Positions 55,533 through 64,000 of a stretch of 64,000 nt of DNA are shown one piece after another. The position numbers were made by a program, and so were the translations under genes. Source of the DNA: Chaetoceros tenuissimus (Eukaryota > Bacillariophyta > Thalassiosirophyceae > Chaetocerotales > Chaetocerotaceae). Below the pieces are notes generated by a model that was not told where the DNA came from, searched no databases, and worked only from the letters and a program-made list of their open reading frames with translations. Position 1 is the stretch's first letter; every line of letters begins with the position of its first letter. The DNA is taken from contig BLLK01000047.1 of assembly GCA_021927905.1 (NCBI GenBank), positions 1,736,001-1,800,000 of the forward strand. Reading direction: 5' to 3'.

Positions 55533-56711
55533 TCACTTTAACCCAATTTCCTCCTTTGTGATTGGAGTTGGAAGAAGTCCACCAGGATTCAGAGGAAAGA
55601 GTTGACGATAATAAGATAAAACTGCGTCCTCGAGATCAATTGTATCCTCGATTCCTTCAATTTCCCAGCATCTTTGCAACCTTTATCAAAAGAGTGGAGG
55701 TTAAATAGAAATAGAAGGAATTTTCTACATAATTACAAGAAATAAACCAAACGCTTACCATGCCAAGAGATAAGGAAAGTCTCTCACTCGGAGATTGACC
55801 CCACCTGCTCTGAATAAAGGGGAATATGCCCCATCGAAACGTAATATGGTTGGTAAAAGCCTTAGATCAGCTTCTGTAAATTTATCTCCACATAGGAAAT
55901 CATGCTCAGAGAGAATTGAATTTGCTCTTTCTAATCCTTTTCTAACATCTGCTGATGCTTCATCATAAGCTGCTTGTTTTGTACTGAAACCACATCTGTA
56001 GCAGCCATTATTCAAAAGCTCATATACCCAATCATTTGTGTCATCAATTTTCTTCGCAAGATCTGCAGGATATAAATCAATACAATTAACTTCATCTTCT
56101 CGGCCTAAATTCACTTTGTTTAGCATTCTTATAATGTCCGAGGACTCATTGGATACAATTTTCTTATTTTGAAGGTCAACCAGCAGTGGGGCTGTACATC
56201 GACCTTTGTAGCCAGGAGAAAGTTTTTCATAGAGTTCTCGAAGATCATAACTTCCAAGTGGATCTTTGTCTTGTGATGAGAAAACCCAACCACCACGACT
56301 AGCTTTCACAGGATCATCTACCAATGTAGTAACTCCAATTTGCTCTGTATTAAATTTTTTCACAGTAACTGCAATCTTACATCGATGGCACCATGGACAA
56401 GGATTGCCAAGATACAGATGATAGCGTGAACCTTCATCTGGAAATTCCTTAGAGATACCGAGAAAACCATTGGATGCATAAGATGGCCTTTCGTAGGAGC
56501 CCGATTTACTTTGCGGTGCGAGTTCGGCCATGAACCTATTCCATAGAAACTTCCATGATTCTTTTGCTGTTTTCACAATCTTTCCCTGGGGAATGATCTT
56601 CGATGCATTTTCCAGCAAATTAAACCCTTTGTCCAAACCGCCCTGGGGAGGAGGAAGCAACGCTAAACTTGTTTGCAGAGTTGCGATTATACTTAGAAGT
56701 AGTAAATTCAT
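55533..56711 (-). CDS. Glutathionyl-hydroquinone reductase-like (Xi-class GST/ECM4 family), secretory leader
   Basis: Exons 56711-55759 and 55680-55533 (78-nt intron); 366 residues. MNLLLLSIIATLQTSLALLPPP is a signal peptide, followed by LALLP which might serve as a plastid-type cleavage site but lacks Phe. The family motif NPCPWCHR (about residue 100) carries the catalytic Cys, then RGGWVFSSQD and SNESSDIIRMLN, both typical of the Xi class. The C-terminal helical domain has LERANSILSEHDFLCGDKFTEADLRLLPTI. Exon 2 completes the helical domain. These enzymes reduce glutathionyl-hydroquinones using glutathione. It lies next to the arsenite methyltransferase on the same strand; both use thiols, but co-function is speculation. 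Confidence 0.88.
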
Positions 56712-56939
56712 GAAATGGACAATGTATTTAATTAAGTTGTTGTGGTGAACTCAGGAAGGGATCAAGGTGATTGGGTGATGGCTATGGGTATGGATCCTGT
56801 TGTGCAAGTAGTGTGCAATAGTCGACAGTCGACGGGCGGAAAAATGAGGATATAACGGTAAGTAACCGAAATCGTGAAATAATAAAAGCCATTTATATTT
56901 TTATTCTTCAATCAATTTTCAATGAATACCAATCGAAAC

Positions 56940-58224
56940 TCAACAGCATCCTCCTCCACTAGATGCACCACTATCAGAATTAGTTCCTGCCGATTTGTAT
57001 GGAATGCTTGTTCCACATCCATCAAAGATTCCATAATGCTTGCTAAAGTCTCCAATGAATTCAAAGTGCTCTGCAAATCTTGTCTCTTTCAACATATTAT
57101 ATGTGTTTCCGCAGACAGGGAATACCTTCCCAGTCTCCATGTAATGATGGTCATCCAAAGCCCATCCGGATTCAGCCCTTGGGATAGTTCCCTTGTAGAT
57201 AACAGCTTGGCCATAATCTTCACAAAATGGTTCGAGACAATCCAACTTCATCAACCTGTATGTCGCAGAAAAGAATTCCAAATCTCCATGACCTTCCCTT
57301 TCGATCAAATCCTGAACATCTTTATTGTTGACAGTAATTGGTGCGTCTTCTACCAATCTAGGATCCTTGAATCCACAAGCTTTGCCCAAGTTATGGAAGT
57401 CATTCCAGTAAAGTGCTCCTGACAAACATTCTCCCCAAAGCACTTCATCATCTCTCAGGGATTGTGGTACACGGTGATTAGAATAAACATCAGAAAAGTA
57501 AAGCTCTCCTCCTTCTCTCAAGAGTCTATGGCAACTCTTCAGCACAGCTTCTTTATCAGGGCATAGATTGATAACACAATTGGAAATAATGATATCAACT
57601 GAACCATCCTTGAGACTCTCAATCTTGTCCAATTCTTCAATCAACCCTTGATGAAATTCTACATTATCGTATCCAAATTTCTCTGCATGATATGACTGAT
57701 ACTCCCTTGCAGTTTCTAGTTGTTCTGCAGTCATATCAACTCCAATAACACGTCCGTTTGGTCCAACAAGCTGAGATGCAATGTACACGTCCCGTCCTGC
57801 ACCACAACCAAGATCAAGTACAGTCATTCCATCTAGAAGGTCAGGTGTGCAAAATCCACAGCCGTAATATTTCTTAATAACTTCTGGGTGGATATTTTTG
57901 ATTGCCGCATTCACAGTAGGGTTTGCAACATGTGCAGTACAACAAGCATTAGTTTTCAAATCAGACGACGACTGGAGTGTTTTTCCATAGTAGTCACTGA
58001 CTGAATCTCTTACTGTATCTGCAGATTTGTCAACTATTTTTGATATTGTGAACATGAGATGGAAGTCAATATCGGAATCCAAAATAGATGCTAGTACAAA
58101 GGAACAACTCACCGAACAAATCCGCAGAAAGTGAAGATGAAGCTCTGAAATTTTGCTGAGGAGCAAAAGCAGAAACTACGGAAGCAGATACTAGGAGAGT
58201 GCCAATAGCAGTAACGAATTTCAT
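56940..58224 (-). CDS. arsM: Arsenite methyltransferase (ArsM/AS3MT), plastid-type targeting
   Basis: Exons 58224-58113 and 58033-56940 (79-nt intron); 401 residues. It methylates As(III) with SAM, giving MMA and DMA. Exon 1 encodes a full bipartite leader: signal peptide MKFVTAIGTLLVSASVVS and then AFAPQ, together the classic VSAFAP plastid motif, followed by a Ser/Arg-rich transit-like stretch. The enzyme then has motif I VLDLGCGAGRDVY and the conserved cysteines: NACC, YGCGFC, SNCVINLC and WGECLSGALYW, matching the As(III)-binding set of AS3MT/ArsM. The C-terminus ends GGGCC, a Gly-Cys tail that could also bind arsenic. The splice joins the leader (ending LFG) to VDKSADTVRDSVS. Confidence 0.95.
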
Positions 58225-58763
58225 TTTCTTAATATATTCTTTATGAGAAAATTCAGTATTCTGCTGCGTTGTGTTTGAATTGGTTTGCAGAGAGAAGAAT
58301 CCCCCCGATGAATGATGAGAGATGCCACAACAGTGATGAGTTGGCAAGAAGAAAGAAAGAGAAAGGGAAAGAATAGAGATAGGAACAAAAATGATTTTTT
58401 TAGTTGGATGACTATGACTGTCCAATTTTAGGTTGAAGGTTGAAGTTCTCAGTGAGTCGCGAGAATGAGTGATTGAGAGACGTTTGGGCGTCCAAATGAA
58501 GATGCTCTGAACAAGTCATGTCGCAAGAATCGACGGATCGGACACTTCAAGATCCTGCTACTCACTGCTCAACTAATGTTGTTTTGGATTGCTGCTTCTT
58601 CAACACCATTATGCTACATTCCACATGATGCATCCTCAGTAATATCGTACTGTACAGAAGAAAGAATTACAAAAAAGTGAAAACAGTCTGCTGAATCTGG
58701 TTTTACTTTGAAACACTACATGAACCAGTAGCTCAATCGAAAGCAAACCCATCTATTTAGCAA
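58225..58763. other. Divergent intergenic region, 539 bp
   Basis: Promoter region shared by arsM (-) and the coiled-coil gene (+). It has a GA-rich tract (58348-58375) upstream of arsM. No metalloid-responsive site was recognised. Confidence 0.4.
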
Positions 58764-59804
58764 ATGCAGGCACATTCTTCAACTAGATCTCCAAGATCTG
58801 GTTATCATGAGAGTCGTAGATCAAGTTATAACGGATCCGTATCAACGCAGCAGCAACAACTTTCTATGCATCGAAGAAGGAGAACAATATCAAATGACGA
58901 TTTAGATGATTCATCTCATTGTGTGGTACTTCCTTCTGTTCCTAATAATGGTAATCCTGTACAATGTATATGCGGTGGCGCTTCCCACTTAGAAGAAGAA
59001 CTAGGAAAGTTGCGTGAATCTACAAGAATAGCTCTTCAAACTTCTTGGAACGAAGTCGAAGAGCTGCAACAAAAAAATACCGAACTCCAAGATGAAATAG
59101 TAATATTGAAACAAGAACTCGAAGAATCTCGTCAAAGAGAGAAAGACTCATTAAAGAAGACAGAGCAATTATCACAAAATAGCTCAAGACAAAGAGCTTC
59201 TTATGGAAGTAGGTCAGAATTCACGGCTTCTGTGGAAACCATGAGGGAACGGCAAGAATCTTGGGGATCTCTTCGATCTGCTTTGCGCTCCAGTAGTAGT
59301 TCACTTTTGGGAGTTACGAAGCGCATGTCCTTCCCTTTACAAAACTCCAAACCTGAATCTGCTCAGCATATTATGCATACTCGTTCATCGATCCCCCAAA
59401 CTTCTAGATCTAGATCCTTGAGTTATGATAGGAGAGCTACGAAGCAAGAAGAACGTATAAATTCATCTTCTATGTTTCGACAAGATTCCGTAGGTTCTTC
59501 CAACAAGAGCACGGTGAGCACATCATCTTCGAGTACATCCACATGGCCTTTTGTATCTGTACGAAGGCAACAGCTTGTGGCTAATGGCCAACAAACGAGT
59601 GATCTTAGTATAACATCGTGTATTGATGAGCATCCCGATCTTGAGAAAAGAACTTTAGAATTAATGGAAAAAGATGAAGAGATACGCAGTTTAAAGTTCA
59701 AATTGAAATCAAGGGATGAAAATATTGATATATTAGAAGATGCTATATCTGTCACAATAAGCAACATGCAGAAGAAAATTTCATCCTCTTCTCCAAACTC
59801 GTAA
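58764..59804 (+). CDS. Ser-rich protein with coiled coils
   Basis: Encodes 346 residues. The N-terminal 60 residues are Ser/Arg-rich with a basic cluster (MHRRRRTISNDD) that contains a potential basophilic-kinase site. CICGG (about residue 70) is a short Cys motif. A coiled coil covers about 75-140 (LRESTRIALQTSWNEVEELQ, continuing with Glu/Gln/Lys heptads). The middle is Ser-rich and disordered, and a second coiled coil of about 50 residues lies near the C-terminus (LEKRTLELMEKDEEIRSLK). No signal peptide or recognised family; function unknown. Confidence 0.65.
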   Translation: MQAHSSTRSPRSGYHESRRSSYNGSVSTQQQQLSMHRRRRTISNDDLDDSSHCVVLPSVPNNGNPVQCICGGASHLEEELGKLRESTRIALQTSWNEVEELQQKNTELQDEIVILKQELEESRQREKDSLKKTEQLSQNSSRQRASYGSRSEFTASVETMRERQESWGSLRSALRSSSSSLLGVTKRMSFPLQNSKPESAQHIMHTRSSIPQTSRSRSLSYDRRATKQEERINSSSMFRQDSVGSSNKSTVSTSSSSTSTWPFVSVRRQQLVANGQQTSDLSITSCIDEHPDLEKRTLELMEKDEEIRSLKFKLKSRDENIDILEDAISVTISNMQKKISSSSPNS

Positions 59805-60933
59805 ACTACAAGGAAAGCTACTCGTAATATTTGTCATAATTTATAAACTCATTTTATGTGTATTCATTTACTAAACACTCCAATTTTTCACTATCATACT
59901 ATCCACAGAATTTATGCTAGGTGATGATTGAGATTACATCCAGGATTTGGAAAGTTCTATCATCTGCCGTTGCGGTCGATTAGATTTAGAAACTGGACAA
60001 CGTGGCGTTAGCTTAGTGCAGACCAAACATGGGAAAAGAATGACTTTTCTCTGTTTTTACGAAAAAATGAAAAACATTCGTGAAAGGGTCATTTCAATGT
60101 CTTTTGATTTTTTAGGCTCATTCGCGATAGAATTTCTATGAAATTAGTTGAAGGAAAACCAAAAAAAAATTCTCCGAATTTGGAATTGGATACTTTCAGG
60201 AGCAATTTGCAGAGCTTATTTAAATCTACAATCCAAATACAGTTCCTCTTGTCGGGAGGTAGTACAAAGGATTGATAAATAAAAAATCTCCCATTTCTAG
60301 CAAGATATTACACGTTAGTATCATCTAATGACATGTGGATGCGTAGTACTCTAGATAGCAAGATTTTCAAAAGGTACCTTTTAAGGTGACTACCACACCA
60401 TAGTATGGTAATTTTTCTCATTTCTTTCAAACCATAATTGAATTTGTGGACATTCATCCGATGATATTTTTTAAAACATGAACTACATCATCTATCATAC
60501 CATACTTGCAATCGCCTTTATTGGCCTCAAACTTGGTAAAATATCCCTCATTTTATTTCACATAGGATAGAATGTCAGAGAAGATTCCTTCTTAAAAACT
60601 GAGTCCATTGGTGAACTATGTTATAAATGATAAAACCATGCAAAATTACTGATTGTCATGTATTACTTTATAACAGTCTGCAAGGCTTGATCAATTCGCG
60701 ATTGTGTTACTTCTCAAATAAACTAGAAACGAATATGTGTCAAGTTCTTCCTTACGAGATTGTGTTTACACATATTTATATATATTTCTCGGTCACTAGT
60801 CTATCGTTTTCAACGGTCAAATTTTGTACTGGAGACACTTTGACTGCTTTCCACCCTTCTTTCTTCTGTTTTGTGTATTAAAATTCTGTATGTAAAGGTA
60901 TTCCGTGTACAAAGTCACATCCACATCCCTGTC
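59805..60933. other. Intergenic, 1129 bp
   Basis: Convergent spacer before UBL5. Short frames at 59947-60141 and 60627-60881 show no similarity to known proteins. No RNA gene or mobile element was recognised. Confidence 0.4.
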
Positions 60934-61302
60934 TTATTGATAGTACCTATGTTACATTATTTTGAGTAAAAGAGGAATGAATGAGATGAGGGTTGCAAGT
61001 TTCAAAATATGTCCAATATTCCACCGAGCACCGAGGGAAAAATAAATTTGGTCTACTTCACTTAGGAACAAGTGACAATCTACAAACACTTACAGTTCAA
61101 GACCCATTCCATCATGAATTTCATAGTCCTCTAATGTGATATGATCCTTATATATAGTATACCACTTCTTGATCTGCAGCTTTTCTGGTCTTGTACCCAG
61201 TTGAGCTGCTGCCAACTTTTTCAAATCACCGATGGTGTCATCTTCGTTGCATTTCACTCTGACTTTCTTCCCCAACCTATCATTTAAAACTACCTCCAAC
61301 AT
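60934..61302 (-). CDS. UBL5: Ubiquitin-like protein UBL5/Hub1
   Basis: Exons 61302-61094 and 60946-60934, with a 147-nt intron; the final coding exon is only 13 nt. Splicing gives 73 residues, exactly the family length, and restores the invariant LYYQ end. Core blocks are [50 protein letters not shown] and MGLEL. UBL5/Hub1 is a non-conjugated ubiquitin-like protein that binds spliceosomal proteins such as Snu66 and alters splice-site choice; it ends in a Tyr pair rather than the Gly-Gly of ubiquitin. Without the tiny exon the frame would stop at GMGLEL. Confidence 0.97.
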
Positions 61303-62373
61303 TTCTATGTAACTCCAAATAAATATTTCTTTAGAGACTGCAAATTGTAGTTTTGGGTATTCTCTGCAAGTGATAAGAGCTTGGAAAAAGTACTACGAGA
61401 GATTTTTAACCTTTCAACAACTTTCAGGGACGCAGGACGCAGGACGCAGAAATGGACCACAAACGGTGTACATACGTACTTACTGAACTTAGATACGAAT
61501 GGAGGAGGGGGGAGGAAGTTTCATGTCCAAGAAGGGGGGGATTCTTAAATACACACATAGACTGTATCTTAATTTGTAGACTGTATCTTATTTGTAGTCT
61601 TTGGTAGTCTGTTCAATTTGTTGTTCTTGGTTGGTGGGAAGAAGGGAATTCAGTTACTTTAACAGTAGGTGTGGTGTTACTTCTGATTGCTTCAAAAAAA
61701 TGCTTTAAAATATTCCAATATTCCCTTTTCAGGTTTATCCTATGAATTCTACATGACGTTGCATTTTTATCAACTAGTTTATATTTTTACCTATTGCTTT
61801 CTGAAATGCTTTCTACATTTCTTGTAAATAAAACTTCGACTCCTCAAAACCTTATTCTTACAAGCTTTATGATTCGGTGCTTCTTTGTTGTCTCATAAAA
61901 TTACGCCTTTATAGTGCTTTATTACATAGAATAACGTAATCATTGAGTTTATTATTATTTCTTATAAATAACTTCAAGAACCTGAAATACCATATTTGAC
62001 CACATCTCATTTTATCGTTAGCACTTCTTAGGTTTAAAAAAAATGAAATGAAACTGCTCGTGAATTTCAATTTCTCGTGACATTCATGTTACCGATTTTA
62101 CTGATTTTGAAATGAAGCTTGCTCGTGTTTCAATTCCATCGTGACATTTATGTTACTGAGCTGCGCGGAAAAGGGATTTAGACATCGTGCAAAATGCTAT
62201 TTGACTCTATTATACGACATTTTACCCGGGAATCCCAGTCTTGTAGAGAAGCAAATGCGGAGTCGTATTCATTCAAACTATGTACCAACAGCAACGAGAA
62301 TACGTAGCAACAAAAAAACAACCGAATCACTTGATGCTATTTGTTATTGCTACTCTCTCTAAACATTATCAAT
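61303..62373. other. Intergenic, 1071 bp
   Basis: Divergent spacer between UBL5 (-) and the M11 peptidase (+). It contains three tandem GGACGCA units near 61429-61449, a duplicated 20-mer-like TAGACTGTATCTTA tract near 61559-61600, and an imperfect tandem repeat at 62044-62160. No gene was recognised; a 73-codon frame at 62141-62362 is probably chance. Confidence 0.45.
62044..62160. repeat. Imperfect tandem repeat, period about 64 bp
   Basis: Two diverged copies share TGAAATGAA, GCTCGTG, TTTCAATT, TCGTGACATT and ATGTTAC in the same order (62044-62101 and 62108-62160). They lie just upstream of the M11 peptidase gene, so a regulatory role is possible but unsupported. Confidence 0.7.
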
Positions 62374-64000
62374 ATGAAACGAAATACTACATGCTCCTCC
62401 TTTCTTCTCCTTTTCTCAATATGTAATCTGTCGATAACGAGTGGGTTGCTTAGAAATTTCAAAAACGATGGAGACCTGGAATCTCATCAACGGCGGAATG
62501 GTAAGCTCTCCAAGATTCATCTGACCTAAAATCCAATAAATGATATCGGAATCCTGTATTGCCTATGAATAACTGTTTTCAGTTCTTTCCTTTTTTCATA
62601 TAACACTACTAATCTCCTCTGTCTCTACCTCAGACTTGCAGCAACAAACAAGAGAACCAGTGGAATGTTATGTCACGGAGATGTTTGGAATTGCTCCACC
62701 TAACAAACCTCACCGTGAACCAAAATTAGCATGCACAAGCATAAATACAAGCAACGATACCGACATATACAGCATCTCTGGGAATGGCGTTGAAGAATTC
62801 TTTGACGGTGTGGATATATCAGATGGCCATGTGAAATTGTTTGTTCCACCTGACCTAATTACTGGATTCAACATTAGAATAAATGAACACACCATGGATG
62901 AAATAGATTTGGAATTGGACGAGGTCATGAGACGCCGATTAAATATTGTCAACAATAAAGGAAATAGGCAACTGTTGGTTATTCGTGTCAGTAATGACAA
63001 CACTAGTAATATGAGGGTCAATCAGGATGCTGCACAACTCCGAAATGATTTTTTCTGGGATGAAAACAATGTGGTAAGTCTAGTGAATGTTGAAATGTTT
63101 CAAGATTTTCTCTGCTTTACCCTCTAAACCAAGATATCTTAATTTGAACAGATGAAAAGATACAATGCATGTTCTGGTGGTGCCTTAAATCTCAGCCCAT
63201 ACTCTGGAAATACATATGGTGCCAATAACGGTGTTCTAGAAATCAGGCCTAATAGCAACATGTGTGGTGATCACTGGCTATCTGCGTGGAATGAAGTGAA
63301 ATCCAGTGCTGGTATCAACTTCAATTCTTTTCCATCGAATGTTCACTTCATGATTGTCATGCCGGATTGTCTTAACTGGGAGGAGGCAGCAGGTTGGGGC
63401 CAGACCCCAGGACTTGTTACTTGGTTTCCTACACAATATACAGCATATCCAATTTCCCAGGTTCACGAACTCGGCCACAACTTTGGCCATCGTCATTCCG
63501 GTAAAGGAGGTATTCCTTACGCTGATGATACTGGGATGATGGGAAACAGAGGAAGCTGGAGTGATGCAGGTACACGCATGTGCTTCAACCCTCCAAAAAC
63601 TTATTGGTTTGATTGGTTTAAAAATAAGGATATTACTACATCGACAGGATTTAAAGGGACTATTGTGGGTCCCTCTGCAAAAACATCGAGTGACTACGAG
63701 CCTGTTGTTATAAGAATTCTTGCAGAAAATGGTAACAACAAGGACTTGTATGTCATGCTCAACTCAGCTACTGGTGCTAATGACCAAGTAGTTGGAAATC
63801 GAAATCAAGTCCTTATCACAGAGCAAGAGTCGCCATCAGGTTATAGTGTTTGGCAAGCTGGACTAAGCCCTGGTAACAGTTTCACAAAAAGCAATTGGAA
63901 CGGAAAGACTCTGGTTGTCAAGCATTGTGGGGTGACTTCCTCCGGAAGTAGTTCTAATGCCGTACTCAAAGTGTCCATCGCAATTGGTTATTCTGGCTCC
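62374..64000 (+). CDS. Gametolysin-like M11 metallopeptidase, secreted (3' partial)
   Basis: Exons 62374-62500, 62634-63073 and 63152 to the window edge (introns 133 and 78 nt); 472 residues visible. The N-terminus (NTTCSSFLLLFSICNLSITSG) is a signal peptide. A pro-region-like segment follows. The catalytic zinc site HELGHNFGHRHSG matches HExxHxxGxxH of family M11 (Chlamydomonas gametolysin), preceded by PISQV; a downstream MMGNRGSWSD supplies the Met-turn-like Met. Later sequence contains Gly/Ser-rich beta-type stretches. In algae these enzymes degrade cell-wall or matrix proteins; the target here is unknown. The C-terminus is beyond 64000. Confidence 0.9.

Noticed and set aside
1-64000. tRNA, rRNA, snRNA, CRISPR, transposon or virus-like element
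   Set aside because: None was recognised on reading; short T-loop-like or C-box-like strings lacked the matching arms or partner boxes. A dedicated RNA search could change this.

Overview
This is nuclear DNA from a eukaryote, most likely a diatom. Several predicted precursors begin with a signal peptide followed by the diatom-type plastid cleavage motif; the clearest is VSAFAP in the arsenite methyltransferase at 58224. The window also holds an HSF-type transcription factor, a gametolysin-like M11 peptidase, a PF11397-type glycosyltransferase and a GDNPS-motif protein of a kind I recall from diatoms. The sequence is AT-rich and gene-dense, with genes on both strands. Confident introns are GT-AG and mostly 60-90 nt, with a few longer ones (99, 133, 147, 249 and 289 nt). 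The genus cannot be fixed from the sequence; a Chaetoceros-like centric diatom is only a guess. No tRNA, rRNA, CRISPR array, transposon or virus-like element was recognised.

Layout. 1-4264 (-): partial cyclophilin/FG-repeat/RanBP2-zinc-finger protein. 4529-6421 (-): two unrecognised membrane proteins. 6772-8154 (+): SUA5. 8373-9571 (-): a spliced MsrB-like gene and an intronless fragment of a relative. 9842-11202 (+) and 11234-12476 (-): a convergent kinesin and methyltransferase, each with one reading-frame discontinuity. 12930-14754 (+): type II membrane glycosyltransferase. 15013-16932 (+): Vms1/ANKZF1. 17283-19169 (+): unknown. 19640-20701 (+): HSF. 21489-22274 (+): unknown. 22774-28041 (-): six-exon PDS5. 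28632-32194 (+): GT25 fusion. 32488-33246 (-): RPS2. 33621-36395 (-): disordered protein. 36992-37909 (+): GDNPS-motif protein. 38110-41083 (-): PARN-like. 41571-43233 (+): eRF1. 43627-47068 (+): XRN-like exonuclease with plastid-type leader. 47234-48505 (-): Lon-N-like protein. 48888-50700 (+): GST-like. 51007-54333 (+): SPT5. 55533-56711 (-): glutathionyl-hydroquinone reductase-like. 56940-58224 (-): arsenite methyltransferase. 58764-59804 (+): coiled-coil protein. 60934-61302 (-): UBL5/Hub1. 62374-64000 (+): M11 peptidase, cut by the window edge.

Functional themes. These are independent genes rather than an operon. Many serve RNA and protein quality control (eRF1, Vms1, RPS2, SUA5, PARN-like, XRN-like, SPT5, UBL5), chromosome and nuclear-pore function (PDS5, FG/cyclophilin protein), or thiol and metalloid chemistry in the plastid or secretory route (GST-like, GHR-like, ArsM, MsrB-like). 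Eight divergent gene pairs share 270-600 bp promoter regions. The most unusual items are the cyclophilin-FG-EF-hand-zinc-finger fusion with an exact 438-bp internal duplication, the apparently plastid-directed XRN with two dsRBD-like C-terminal repeats, the PARN-like protein with a degraded active site, the GT25 domain on a long nuclear-looking protein, the zinc-less MsrB-like protein, and the two frame discontinuities at 10.7 and 11.7 kb.
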